Below are positions 26,574-35,865 of a stretch of 64,000 nt of DNA, one piece after another. A program made the position numbers and the translations under genes. Origin of the DNA: an uncultured Granulosicoccus sp. (GTDB taxonomy: Bacteria; Pseudomonadota; Gammaproteobacteria; Granulosicoccales; Granulosicoccaceae); assembly GCA_937924505.1 (NCBI GenBank), contig CALDSR010000001.1:6059-70058 (forward strand). The letters run 5' to 3'. Position 1 is the first letter of the stretch. Each line of letters begins with the position of its first letter. The notes below the pieces were generated by a model, which worked only from the letters and a program-made list of their open reading frames with translations, was not told the origin of the DNA and ran no database searches.

Positions 26574-27974
26574 ATGAGCGATACCACTACACCTATTGAT
26601 ATCACCGTGCCAGACCTTGGTGATTCTGAAAGTGTCGAAGTCATCGAATTACTGGTTGCCGTTGGCGACCAGGTAGCCGTAGACGACTCATTGATCACAC
26701 TCGAAAGCGACAAGGCCAGCATGGAAATACCGGCCAGCGCTGCAGGCACTATCGAGTCGTTGACGATATCAGTGGGCGACAAAGTCAGCAGCGGCGATAT
26801 CATCGGCACTATGAGTGCGGTTACCGAAGCAGCAGCAAAGGCTGAGTCAGCACCCGCAGCCGAATCCGCAGAGACAAATGACGCGGCAACTCCTGCGGTT
26901 GCAAACACGCCAGCGACAAAACCAGCCGCCGATACAGCCGCATCTCAGGCTAATGCGCCCCAGGCTAGTGCGCCCCAGGCGAATGCGCCCCAAGCCGATG
27001 CATCCCGTGCGAAATCGCCGACCGCCCACATCAGCGACGAAGCCATGCGCAAGGCGCATGCAAGCCCCGGTGTGCGTCGCTACGCGCGCGAACATGGCAG
27101 CGATCTTTCACTGATCACTGGCACCGGCCCAAAAGGGCGTGTTCTCAAAACCGATGTGATTAGCTTTATCAAGCAATCCATGGAGAGTATGAACTCAAGC
27201 TACGGTGCCGGTGGACCGGGCCTGGCAGGTGGCGGCGCGGGCATTCCCCCGATTCCGGAAGTTGACTTCACAAAGTTTGGTGATGTGGAAAGAGTCGAAT
27301 TAGGTCGCATCAACAAACTCAGTGCGCAGAACCTGCACCGTGCCTGGCTGAATCTGCCGATGGTCACACACCACGAAGAGGCAGACATCACCGAAGTTGA
27401 AGCTTTTCGTCAGCAACTCAAAAGTGAATGGAAGGAAGGTGATGCAAAAGTCACTGGCCTCGCCTTTCACATGAAAGCACTGGCCAAGACCCTGAAAGCA
27501 TTTCCGAAACTCAACTCCTCACTATCCGCCGATGGACAGGCGCTGTTCTATAAACATTATTATCACATCGGTATCGCAGTCGATACGCCAAACGGTCTCG
27601 TTGTGCCGGTATTTCGGGATGTCGACAAAAAAAGCGTGACCGAACTGGCTGTCGAAATGGCCGATGTCAGCGCCCGTGCGCGAGCCAAGAAACTCAAACC
27701 CGATGAAATGCAAGGCGCGAGCATGACCATTTCAAGTCTTGGTGGCATTGGTGGCACCGCATTCACGCCGATAGTCAATCCACCGGAAGTGGCAATTCTG
27801 GGAATCACTCGTGCACGCATGCAACCCGTTTGGAGCGGCAGCGAATTTCTACCACGTCTGATCTGCCCGCTCGATCTGACCTACGATCACCGCGTGGTTG
27901 ATGGCGCTGATGCCGCTCGCTTCATGGCCCAATACGTTAAAGAGATCAGCGATATCAGGCGGTTGATCCTGTGA
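26574..27974 (+). CDS. aceF: Pyruvate dehydrogenase E2, dihydrolipoamide acetyltransferase
   Basis: The 466-residue E2 has a single N-terminal lipoyl domain with the modified lysine in ESDKASMEIP (about residue 45). A long Ala/Pro linker follows, with repeats of the type QANAPQA, then a peripheral subunit-binding domain (ASPGVRRYAREHGSDLS) and the catalytic domain with DHRVVDGADAARF. It transfers acetyl groups to coenzyme A and forms the core of the complex. The ATG at 26574 is preferred to the upstream TTG at 26559, because GAGGGGA lies just ahead of it. E. coli AceF has three lipoyl domains; here there is one, and another is fused to LpdA. Confidence 0.96.
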   Translation: MSDTTTPIDITVPDLGDSESVEVIELLVAVGDQVAVDDSLITLESDKASMEIPASAAGTIESLTISVGDKVSSGDIIGTMSAVTEAAAKAESAPAAESAETNDAATPAVANTPATKPAADTAASQANAPQASAPQANAPQADASRAKSPTAHISDEAMRKAHASPGVRRYAREHGSDLSLITGTGPKGRVLKTDVISFIKQSMESMNSSYGAGGPGLAGGGAGIPPIPEVDFTKFGDVERVELGRINKLSAQNLHRAWLNLPMVTHHEEADITEVEAFRQQLKSEWKEGDAKVTGLAFHMKALAKTLKAFPKLNSSLSADGQALFYKHYYHIGIAVDTPNGLVVPVFRDVDKKSVTELAVEMADVSARARAKKLKPDEMQGASMTISSLGGIGGTAFTPIVNPPEVAILGITRARMQPVWSGSEFLPRLICPLDLTYDHRVVDGADAARFMAQYVKEISDIRRLIL

Positions 27975-28020
27975 GCTTCTTGTTCGTCAAGCGACACACT
28001 CACCAGACTATACAAACATC

Positions 28021-29850
28021 ATGAGTGAACTACAGACCATCAAAATACCTGATATGGGTGATATCGACGATGTCGAAGTTATTGAGGTGTTGGTCAGTAC
28101 CGGCGACACGATCGCTCCTGAAACGTCATTGATCACTGTTGAGAGTGACAAGGCCAGCATGGAAATACCATCTCCCGTTGCAGGCGTCGTTACCTCAGTG
28201 CTGGTCAACACCGGTGATAAGGTTTCCACCGGGGGCGATATTCTGGTCGTTGATGTTGCTGCAGCAGATGATGCCAGCAGTGCTGCTGCCAACAACAGTA
28301 CAGCTGACAACGCCGCTTCGAGTACGGCAACCGACGCTCAAACGCCAGCCGATTCTTCCGCGGCAGCTGACGCCAGTACAGCAACTCAATCTGCAAGCTC
28401 TGCCACTGCGACAGCGAACAACGTAGCAGCGGCCGCCGTTGAAGCACATCCTGACGCCTATGATCTGGTCGTCCTCGGCGCAGGTCCGGGTGGTTACACC
28501 TCGGCATTCCGAGCAGCTGATCTTGGTTTGAACGTGGCACTGATTGAACGCTATCCAGATCTGGGTGGTGTTTGTCTGAACGTTGGCTGTATTCCATCAA
28601 AGGCCTTGTTGCATACTGCCGCCGTCATTACTGAGGCGTCGTCCATGGCCGCACACGGCATCAGTTTTGGTAAACCGGAAATCGACATCAACAAACTGCG
28701 TGGGTTCAAGGAAGAGGTCATTGGCAAACTGACCGGCGGACTAGCCGGCCTTGCCAAGCAACGCAAAGTGACCGTTCTGCATGGCCGTGCCGAATTCTCC
28801 TCACCCACCAGCCTAGCCGTTGGCGATGAAACGGTACACTTCAAACAGGCCGTCATTGCCGCAGGCTCATCGAGTATCCGTATTCCCGGGTTCCCCTACG
28901 ATGATGCGCGCTTGATCGATTCAACCGGTGCGCTGGAATTGGCCGATATTCCGGAACGCCTGCTCGTGATTGGCGGCGGCATCATTGGATTGGAAATGGG
29001 CTGTGTTTATTCAGCGCTTGGCAGTCAAGTGACGGTCGTCGAGTTATCAGACGGTTTGGTGCCCGGTTGTGATCGTGATCTGGTGCGCCCACTGCAGAAG
29101 CGCCTGGAAAATGACTTCGAGAATATCTTCATTGGCTCGGGGGTAACTGCAGTCGAATCTGCCGGCGACGGTCTGAAGGTCAGTTTCGAGGGTGGCAAGG
29201 CGCCTGCTACCGATACGTTTGATCGCGTTCTGCTTGCGGTCGGCAGAAGCCCCAATGGCAAGTCCATTAATGCAGAAGCAGCCGGTGTAGAGGTCGACGA
29301 AAGAGGGTTTATCAAGGTCGACTCCCAGCAACGGACCAATGTGCCAAACATCTTCGCCATTGGCGATGTCGTGGGTCAGCCGATGCTGGCCCACAAGGCG
29401 ACACATGAGGGCAAGGTAGCCGCCGAAGTCGCCGCAGGTCACAAATCCTATTTCGATGCGCTCACTATTCCATCAGTAGCCTACACAGATCCTGAAATTG
29501 ACTGGATGGGCCTGACAGAAACAAGCGCAAAAGCCAACGGCACGCCATACGAAAAAGGCGTTTTCCCATGGGCTGCCAGCGGACGCTCACTCAGTAATGG
29601 TCGCAGCGAAGGCCTGACCAAAGTGTTGTACGACCCGGAAAGCAAACGCGTCCTCGGCGCAGGCATTGTCGGCACCAATGCCGGCGAACTTATTGCAGAA
29701 GCCGTGCTTGCACTGGAAATGGGTGCCGACCTGGAAGATCTCGCGCTGACTGTACATCCTCACCCGACCTTGTCGGAGACCTTGAACTTCGCTGCGGAAG
29801 TGGCCGAAGGTACCGTGACCGATATATACGTGCCAAAGAAGCGCAGCTGA
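28021..29850 (+). CDS. lpdA: Dihydrolipoamide dehydrogenase E3 with fused N-terminal lipoyl domain
   Basis: The first 80 residues are a lipoyl domain (IPDMGDIDDVEVIEVLVSTG and ESDKASMEIP), followed by an Ala/Ser/Thr linker to about residue 140. The flavoprotein disulfide reductase part follows, with LGAGPGGYTSAFRAADLG, the redox pair in GGVCLNVGCIPSK, NAD-binding VIGGGIIGLEMG, and the C-terminal VHPHPTLSETLNFAAE. E3 reoxidises the dihydrolipoyl arms with NAD+. Such lipoyl-E3 fusions are known in Neisseria and related proteobacteria. The gene follows aceF by 46 bp and completes the operon. Confidence 0.96.
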   Translation: MSELQTIKIPDMGDIDDVEVIEVLVSTGDTIAPETSLITVESDKASMEIPSPVAGVVTSVLVNTGDKVSTGGDILVVDVAAADDASSAAANNSTADNAASSTATDAQTPADSSAAADASTATQSASSATATANNVAAAAVEAHPDAYDLVVLGAGPGGYTSAFRAADLGLNVALIERYPDLGGVCLNVGCIPSKALLHTAAVITEASSMAAHGISFGKPEIDINKLRGFKEEVIGKLTGGLAGLAKQRKVTVLHGRAEFSSPTSLAVGDETVHFKQAVIAAGSSSIRIPGFPYDDARLIDSTGALELADIPERLLVIGGGIIGLEMGCVYSALGSQVTVVELSDGLVPGCDRDLVRPLQKRLENDFENIFIGSGVTAVESAGDGLKVSFEGGKAPATDTFDRVLLAVGRSPNGKSINAEAAGVEVDERGFIKVDSQQRTNVPNIFAIGDVVGQPMLAHKATHEGKVAAEVAAGHKSYFDALTIPSVAYTDPEIDWMGLTETSAKANGTPYEKGVFPWAASGRSLSNGRSEGLTKVLYDPESKRVLGAGIVGTNAGELIAEAVLALEMGADLEDLALTVHPHPTLSETLNFAAEVAEGTVTDIYVPKKRS

Positions 29851-29959
29851 TTTTTGCTGGATCGCTTCGCTCCGTTGCGAGTATTTGACCTGGTTCAGCG
29901 GGCTCTATATCCGGATCAGCGGACTCTATACATAGCGCGCATGTGATCCAGTATCGCAG

Positions 29960-29977
29960 AGTCGCTACGTAGCGACT
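29960..29977. terminator. Perfect palindrome between convergent lpdA and hydantoinase genes
   Basis: AGTCGCTACGTAGCGACT is an 18-bp perfect palindrome just after lpdA and 3 bp before the hydantoinase stop. It is followed on the plus strand by TTCT. It may be a weak bidirectional terminator, though the stem must open a loop and the T-run is short. Just upstream, the 10-base segment CAGCGGnCTC is repeated with its flanks at about 29898 and 29918. Confidence 0.4.
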
Positions 29978-29979
29978 TT

Positions 29980-32076
29980 CTACGTGGGATCCAGTGCCGA
30001 TGTCGCTGGACGGCCACTGGCCAGTGCAGTAATCCGACTCTCGAAAAACACGGTCTCTTTTCCTTCGGTCACGGCATTGTCTTCGCGTGTCGTCGTGACA
30101 TCGATGGCAACGGCACCGGCGGCTTCGGCTTTCAACCGGGCCATGCTTTGCGCACGTTCGGTTGCGGCGGCCGCACCTTCTTCCAAGGTCGCATAGGTCT
30201 TCGGGCCTTCCGGATACATGACCTTGACCTGTCGCCCACCGCCCGCAGGTGTAATCATGATGACTTGTCGTTGCCGAACACTACCGACAACCGCGCCAAG
30301 TGCATTGGCCACACCAGCGTGTTCGGGCAGAATGGCCTGTGTTTCCAAAAGCTCGGCACTGCGCTCGTAGTAACTGGCCGCAGGAGCACCGAGACCAACA
30401 ATTGGGGACGCGATGTTTGCGCGTAACGTCAGCTCAGGGCCAGCTGCTCTGGAGCCTGCACCTGAACCGGCGCCCGATCCCGAGGCATCACGCTCCGTGC
30501 TGCGGGCAAAGCATTCTCGAAGCAAGGCAAGCTCTGCGCTACCGAGCGCGCGCGAACTTCGACGGCTGCTACCACCACCGCCTGTCGACTGACGGTGACG
30601 ACTTGCATGACCCGCAGCATATGCCGTTTCAATGATCGCCAAGGCAGTTTGCCGCGACACTGCCTCTCGCATCGCACTCGCGAACGCTTCAACGGAGTCA
30701 TAGGATGGCCCCAGATTGTTTTCCGCATAACGTTGCAATAGCTTGGCGCTAATCACGGCAGCCTCCCGCGACCACCCCGATTGATGTCCCGTAATATGAC
30801 TGGCATCGCTTGGCGTGAAACCAGCGCGCAGGACAATTCCGCGTTGCTCAAGTTTGACCAGCGCACGCTCAAGTGTTTGTTCTGCAAACAAGGTTTGCAG
30901 CGCCACCGGCCTTTCGGCAATACGATCAAACAATTCCTGCTGCTGGCCTGACAGTCGGGTCGGAGGAGCCGCATGCACCAGCACGAACTCTGCGGAATGC
31001 GTGGTGCTTCTCGGGAGTTCCAGTTGTGCCTGTAGTACGGCGAGCAATTCCGGATACTGATCGACTAACAGACTCAACGACATCACACGTTGTTGTCCGA
31101 TGACAAATTCGCGCTGCGATCTATCGAAGTAGATCCGGCTATCACCACCCAGGCCAAAGGTTCTGACATCAATCGCGTTGACCATGGTGCGATAAGATCC
31201 AATGGTCGCGCCATTTGGATCAAGGTTGGGTTGACCATTTTCGATCATCGCAATATCGGTGGTGGTTCCACCCATATCAGAGACGATCAATTGGGGGTGT
31301 TTACACAGAAACTGAGCACCGACCACACTCGCTGCGGGACCACTCAAAATAGTTTCAACCGGGCATTGGGCCGCAACCTCTGCGGCAATTAAAGAACCAT
31401 CACCCTTGACCACCATCAGCGGTGCCACAACATTTTTTTCTGCCAGCAGATTACGACTGGCGCTCAACAAAGAGCCAATCATGGGTATCAAACGCGCATT
31501 CAGCAACGCGGTCAGAGCACGTCTCGGCGCATCAAGGCCCGAGCTCAGATGATGACCACAGCTAACCGGTTTACCGGTCAATTCCTGAATCAAGGATTGC
31601 GCCGCTATCTCATGCGCGGGATTACGCACCGCAAAAACCGCTGAGACAGCGTAGGCGTCGACCTCGTCGACGACATCTTCAATTGCGGCACGTAGCACAG
31701 TCACATCCAATGCTTCGCGCTCTTCACCGCTGGCCGTGTGCCCGCCGGCTATCATGAAAACCGGATCGGTTCCCAGGGCGGTCTTTAGACCTGCTCGTTG
31801 CATTTGCTTTTCATCAAAGCCAATCAGAATCATGGCGACCGATCGGCCGCGACCCTCAACCAACGCATTGGTCGCCAGCGTGGTTGATACTGAAACCAGG
31901 TTCACGTCACTGGCGGCGATGTTAGTCAGAACCGTCTCGACAGCACCACGTAGTCCGTCAATCAGATTCGCATGGCTCGTCAGGGACTTGGCATGGGCGA
32001 TAAGTTGTTGATCATCATCAACGAGCACTGCATCCGTATATGTACCACCGGTGTCAAGACCGAGTTGTAATCCCAA
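29980..32076 (-). CDS. Hydantoinase/oxoprolinase A-subunit family protein
   Basis: The product (698 residues) has the N-terminal Hydant_A domain with GLDTGGTYTDAVLVDDD, then STTLATNALVEGRG, and the second half of the ATPase-like fold with SDMGGTTTDIAMIENG at about 265. Enzymes of this family open cyclic amides such as hydantoins or 5-oxoproline using ATP, but normally need a B subunit, which is not next door here. The best start is a TTG at 32076 with GGAGGG 8 bases upstream; the frame is open to 32169 but that part looks non-coding. Residues near 505-560 hold Gly/Ser/Arg-rich stretches that look like a linker. Confidence 0.82.
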   Translation of the reverse strand: MGLQLGLDTGGTYTDAVLVDDDQQLIAHAKSLTSHANLIDGLRGAVETVLTNIAASDVNLVSVSTTLATNALVEGRGRSVAMILIGFDEKQMQRAGLKTALGTDPVFMIAGGHTASGEEREALDVTVLRAAIEDVVDEVDAYAVSAVFAVRNPAHEIAAQSLIQELTGKPVSCGHHLSSGLDAPRRALTALLNARLIPMIGSLLSASRNLLAEKNVVAPLMVVKGDGSLIAAEVAAQCPVETILSGPAASVVGAQFLCKHPQLIVSDMGGTTTDIAMIENGQPNLDPNGATIGSYRTMVNAIDVRTFGLGGDSRIYFDRSQREFVIGQQRVMSLSLLVDQYPELLAVLQAQLELPRSTTHSAEFVLVHAAPPTRLSGQQQELFDRIAERPVALQTLFAEQTLERALVKLEQRGIVLRAGFTPSDASHITGHQSGWSREAAVISAKLLQRYAENNLGPSYDSVEAFASAMREAVSRQTALAIIETAYAAGHASRHRQSTGGGGSSRRSSRALGSAELALLRECFARSTERDASGSGAGSGAGSRAAGPELTLRANIASPIVGLGAPAASYYERSAELLETQAILPEHAGVANALGAVVGSVRQRQVIMITPAGGGRQVKVMYPEGPKTYATLEEGAAAATERAQSMARLKAEAAGAVAIDVTTTREDNAVTEGKETVFFESRITALASGRPATSALDPT

Positions 32077-32362
32077 GACAATAGCCCTCCAGCCAACATT
32101 GCTTGCCCCGCCAAAGGCGCGACGTAACATACTGGAATATCGGTGACAAACCTTGACTTGTAAACCCAAATCGCTGAATCAAGGCAACCTCGGAATGACA
32201 AATGCCGTTTCCAGCCTCAAAGCCGTGCAAGCATTAGCCGATATCTGTTTATCGTCAGGTAATCCCTGGTGCGAAATGAATTGACAAACTATCGACGGCT
32301 TCACAGTCCAAACTCATACTTGATGGTCGCGTGCCGATACACAGCGCAATACCGGAGAAACC

Positions 32363-32821
32363 ATGCATCAGGTTAACAACACAACGAGAACAAGGGCAAA
32401 ATCCCGAGTGGTCCCAACGTTCCATCAAGAAAACGGTTATACATTTATCGAAATCATGATTGCCGTCACGATTGTGGGAATTCTCGCCGCATTAGCCCTG
32501 CCTAGCTACGGCAACTACGTTCGCGACGCAAGACGTGCCGATGGTCATCTGGCCCTGTTACAAGAGGCGCAGACAATGGAACGCTGCCGTTCAACCCGAT
32601 GGACTTATGCAAATTGCACGTTATCTTCCGCAACCTCTCCCGAAAAATACTACACGATAGAGTTAACGCAGTCAGACGCCACGTCGTACACGCTGACCGC
32701 AACAGCAGCGAATAAACAAGCCAATGACACAGCATGCTCGCCGCTTACACTCAACCACCTTGGTAATCGAGGCCCGGTAAACTCGGCTTCAGACCCAAAC
32801 TCAGATTGCTGGAAGAACTAA
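32363..32821 (+). CDS. pilE: Type IV pilin-like protein PilE
   Basis: The 152-residue prepilin has a long leader ending in a class III signal: QENG then YTFIEIMIAVTIVGILAALALP. Cleavage by PilD is expected after G25, leaving tyrosine as the first residue and glutamate at +5 (E30). The rest has the minor-pilin PilE style, with YGNYVRDARRADG, a cysteine pair (CRSTRWTYANC), and a closing C-terminal loop between CSPLTLN and SDCWKN. It probably belongs to the assembled pilus tip or subunit pool. A 192-bp gap separates it from fimT, so it may have its own promoter. The leader of 25 residues is longer than the typical 6-15. Confidence 0.9.
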   Translation: MHQVNNTTRTRAKSRVVPTFHQENGYTFIEIMIAVTIVGILAALALPSYGNYVRDARRADGHLALLQEAQTMERCRSTRWTYANCTLSSATSPEKYYTIELTQSDATSYTLTATAANKQANDTACSPLTLNHLGNRGPVNSASDPNSDCWKN

Positions 32822-33013
32822 AAGACGGTCACAGATCAAAAAGCCTGGCAAGACACACTTACGTCACGCCTGAGCGCCATTTCCCTATCGTGACTTGCCT
32901 TTCGGCAATCGTCCCCCTCGGCTGATGCCCGAAAACGCGTCACGGTTCACTTTCCATCCACGCTGGTGGGTAATCTTACTTAATCTCCATGCAGCCACGC
33001 CGCTAACGTCGGC

Positions 33014-33634
33014 ATGGACAGAAAACCTTCAGGTGGTTTCACGCTCTTGGAATTGCTGGTCGCAATGGCTGTAGCAGGCATTCTGCTGGGCGTGGGCGTA
33101 CCAAGCTTTGTCGAGGTGATGAAGAACGGACGACTGTCGACTCAGCATAACGATTTGCTGCAATCGCTTTATCTGGCGCGTTCCGAAGCAATCAAGGGAA
33201 CTGCTGATGTTGTTGTTTGTGCGCGCTCAACAGACACCAGCTGTAGCACTAATCCAGATGACTGGAAAAACGGTTGGATCGTATTTGCAGAAGTCGGCGG
33301 TGTCGCCGATTTCGCGCACGCTCAGGTTGATTCGGTAGACGATCAAATTCTGCGCGTTTCACCGCCGATAAGTGGCAATAACTTAATCATCGCCGAGGGC
33401 TCCTCGGACGGGTCTGTCAGCGGTTTGAGTAACCGTTACTTTGTTCGCTACGCGGGAAACGGGTTGACCAACTGGGAGAACGGTACGTTCGAGATCTGCG
33501 ATGAGGAAGACAAAGTGGAACGCGCGCGGGCTTTGAACGTGGTAGCAACCGGTGATGCGCGTCGCGCACGAGCGACGACAGGTGCTAACCAGACGCCATT
33601 AAATGTCTTTGGCGTTGCCATCGATTGCAAGTAA
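33014..33634 (+). CDS. fimT: Minor pseudopilin FimT/GspH family
   Basis: The 206-residue protein begins MDRKPSGGFTLLELLVAMAV, a class III prepilin signal with cleavage after G8 and glutamate at +5. It continues with the FimT/FimU pattern: VPSFVEVMKNGRLSTQHNDL, LYLARSEAIKG, a cysteine-bearing VVCARSTDTSC, and WKNGWIVFAE. FimT/FimU initiates minor pilin assembly at the tip of type IV pili. It heads a tightly packed run: pilV follows 11 bp later. The N-terminal helix is also the membrane anchor before assembly. Confidence 0.92.
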   Translation: MDRKPSGGFTLLELLVAMAVAGILLGVGVPSFVEVMKNGRLSTQHNDLLQSLYLARSEAIKGTADVVVCARSTDTSCSTNPDDWKNGWIVFAEVGGVADFAHAQVDSVDDQILRVSPPISGNNLIIAEGSSDGSVSGLSNRYFVRYAGNGLTNWENGTFEICDEEDKVERARALNVVATGDARRARATTGANQTPLNVFGVAIDCK

Positions 33635-33645
33635 GCAAGCGGCTC

Positions 33646-34182
33646 ATGAACAACACAAAAAAACAAAAGCAATCTGGCGTTGGTTTAATCGAAATCTTGA
33701 TTTCAGTTGTCCTGCTGTCCGTTGGTTTTCTTGCCGCTGCGAAAATGCAAGTGGAAGGAATGCGGAACAGTCAGAGTGCCTACTATCAATCACAGGCCTA
33801 CTTTCTTGCGGCGGACATCATAGACCGCATGCGCGCTAACCTCAAGGGCGTACGAGAGGGACACTACGACGTTGGCAACATCAGCGCGACAGCCGTGAGC
33901 CCAGGTTGCGATATGTCCACAAGTATCTGTACACCAGCGCAAATCGCCCAACAGGATCTGTACGAATGGAGCTCACATGTACATGTACTCGATCAGTACG
34001 CTGGCGCTGAGGTTGACGATTTCACGCCGGCACTGCCCGGAACCGTTGTAGGAACTATCAGGCCCGTACCTGACAGTGCCGGCGTTTTACAGGTTTCTTT
34101 ATCGTGGACAGAAGTCATCAATAACCAAGATGCAACCGAAACCCTGACAGTTAATTTTGTTGCACAGCAAACCGCTTTATAA
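33646..34182 (+). CDS. pilV: Minor pilin PilV
   Basis: The 178-residue protein starts MNNTKKQKQSGVGLIEILIS, with prepilin cleavage expected after G11 and glutamate at +5. The downstream part has SQAYFLAADIIDRMRANLKG, the PilV-typical ADR-like motif, a Cys pair around CDMSTSIC, and a beta-rich C-terminus with VSLSWTEV. PilV is a tip-complex minor pilin. I prefer the ATG at 33646 to an open TTG-type start 21 bp upstream, because the leader then has normal length. Its stop is 5 bp before the pilW start. Confidence 0.9.
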   Translation: MNNTKKQKQSGVGLIEILISVVLLSVGFLAAAKMQVEGMRNSQSAYYQSQAYFLAADIIDRMRANLKGVREGHYDVGNISATAVSPGCDMSTSICTPAQIAQQDLYEWSSHVHVLDQYAGAEVDDFTPALPGTVVGTIRPVPDSAGVLQVSLSWTEVINNQDATETLTVNFVAQQTAL

Positions 34183-34187
34183 ATTTG

Positions 34188-35333
34188 ATGACACAGCAAC
34201 GTAACAATTCACTGGATCGTAAATCGACTAGAGGCTTCTCTCTCGTCGAGATGATGATTGCCATGACGCTCGGCTTGTTTCTGATCTCCAGCATGATCGC
34301 CGTTTTTCTTGGCAACAAACGCACGAGCGAAGTGAACACTGCGATGGCGAACATACAGGAGAACGCACGATTCGCACTCGATTCAATAGCTCGCGATGCA
34401 AGGGTCGCAGGCTTTCAGGGCTGCATTGATCTTAATAGCGAACAACTAAAAGTTCGGTCAAAAACCGCTCCAGTCACAACGGGTGGCCTGCGAGCGACAT
34501 CAACACATGCTTCGGTCATAAATTCAGACGGCAGTTGGACACCCACATCTCCAATTGGATTCACGCCGTCAGCCACATTCCCACAGGTCACTGGCACACA
34601 CGCCCTGACACTGCAATTTGGTGATCAGCGGGTGTCTACGCTTGATGAGGCAATGATTATCCCGGGCACGGTGATCCCGAACAATGCCTTGCCTATCAAG
34701 CTGGCACGCCCGATGAGCGAATTAGGATTGAATGTCGGTGATCTGGCCATTATCTCCAACTGCGACGTAGGAGACTTGTTTACTGTGACCACCGGCAGTG
34801 CGGGCTCGACGCTGGTTCATGCAGCGACTGGTGCCGACGACAGTAACGCTTCTGCAAATTTGACAGTGGCATACGGTCTGAACGACACATTAGCTCAAAC
34901 TCGCATCATGGAACTCAACACCAATGTTTACTACATCGGAGACACTGGACTGACCAATGCCAACGGCGATGTCGTTACCGCGCTTTACCGTCAAACATGG
35001 CCGTTTGAAGCCAGTAATCCACCCACTGAGCTTATTCAAGGTGTTGAGGATTTGCGCGTATCGTTTGGCATCCGAAGCAACAACGGGACGCTGAGTTACC
35101 TGGCGCCAGATGCTCCCGGGTTCAATCCAACCAATATCGAGTCTATCCAGGTCGGTATTTTGATGAATTCCTACGATCGCGTTTCGCAAGACGATGACAG
35201 CGGCACCTATGAACTCGCCGGACAGCCAGTGTACTCAGCTACCAAGTATCCAAATGCCAACAGTGTGCATGCAGGAGACAAACGATTTCGGCTTGCATTC
35301 AATACCACAATAAAAATAAGAAACAGAAGGTAG
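34188..35333 (+). CDS. pilW: Minor pilin PilW
   Basis: The 381-residue protein has a class III signal (KSTRG then FSLVEMMIAMTLGLFLISS) with cleavage after G16 and glutamate at +5. It then shows NARFALDSIARDARVAGFQGC, a sequence typical of PilW, and a long beta-rich domain. PilW is a minor pilin needed for the tip that carries PilX and PilY1. The stop overlaps a possible GTG start of pilX. Its length is close to the 270-390 residues usual for PilW proteins. Confidence 0.9.
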   Translation: MTQQRNNSLDRKSTRGFSLVEMMIAMTLGLFLISSMIAVFLGNKRTSEVNTAMANIQENARFALDSIARDARVAGFQGCIDLNSEQLKVRSKTAPVTTGGLRATSTHASVINSDGSWTPTSPIGFTPSATFPQVTGTHALTLQFGDQRVSTLDEAMIIPGTVIPNNALPIKLARPMSELGLNVGDLAIISNCDVGDLFTVTTGSAGSTLVHAATGADDSNASANLTVAYGLNDTLAQTRIMELNTNVYYIGDTGLTNANGDVVTALYRQTWPFEASNPPTELIQGVEDLRVSFGIRSNNGTLSYLAPDAPGFNPTNIESIQVGILMNSYDRVSQDDDSGTYELAGQPVYSATKYPNANSVHAGDKRFRLAFNTTIKIRNRR

Positions 35334-35341
35334 TGATCGCC

Positions 35342-35809
35342 ATGGTTTACACAAAAAAATCCGCCAGGTCGGAGCACGGAGGCGCACTACTGGTTTCGAT
35401 CATCATGATATTCATGATGTCCATTCTGGGTGTGTCGACTATGCGGGGTTCGACCATTGAACGCAGAATGGCCGACAACTCTGTCATAACGAACAAGAAT
35501 TTTCAGATCGCTGAATCATCGACAGAGGTGAGCTTGAACGACATCAACAATTTGGCAAAGGCGATCAACAGTGGAGCGTCTATTCAGGTGGAAACGGAAG
35601 TCTATAAAGGTAACGACGCCATCACGAGCTGGGCTGATCTGACATTTGTTGGCGGAGGATTTCAGGAAGGAAACTCGTTCGGCGACGGTCATCCCGGGAC
35701 ATTTGATTCCGCCCGTTTCGTATCACGCGGCAATTCACAGTCAGCATCCGTCAGAGCCAATTCTGAAATCCACCAAGGGGCCAGTCGCCCCATTCCTGCG
35801 GCAAATTGA
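35342..35809 (+). CDS. pilX: Minor pilin PilX
   Basis: The 155-residue protein begins MVYTKKSARSEHGGALLVSI, a short positive leader and a hydrophobic helix, then MRGSTIERRMADNSVITNKN and FQIAESSTEV, a hallmark of PilX. The glutamate normally found at +5 of the mature pilin is absent, as in other PilX proteins. The ATG at 35342 sits 11 bp after AGAAGG; a GTG at 35333 overlaps the pilW stop but lies too close to that site. PilX works with PilW and PilY1 at the pilus tip. Gene order pilV-pilW-pilX-pilY1 is standard. Confidence 0.88.
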   Translation: MVYTKKSARSEHGGALLVSIIMIFMMSILGVSTMRGSTIERRMADNSVITNKNFQIAESSTEVSLNDINNLAKAINSGASIQVETEVYKGNDAITSWADLTFVGGGFQEGNSFGDGHPGTFDSARFVSRGNSQSASVRANSEIHQGASRPIPAAN

Positions 35810-35865
35810 TTGTGCAATCGCCGGACATGAAACCAAACTCTCGAAGTAACCTGTGGAGCAACACC

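Noticed and set aside
26444..26908. 154-residue minus-strand frame across the aceE-aceF junction
   Set aside because: It spans two certain genes on the other strand and reads as low-complexity Ala/Ser sequence mirroring the lipoyl linker.
32169..32363. Sigma-54 promoter in front of pilE
   Set aside because: I looked for GG and GC pairs spaced for sigma-54 and found no convincing match. TTGACA at 32281 has no -10 box at the right distance.
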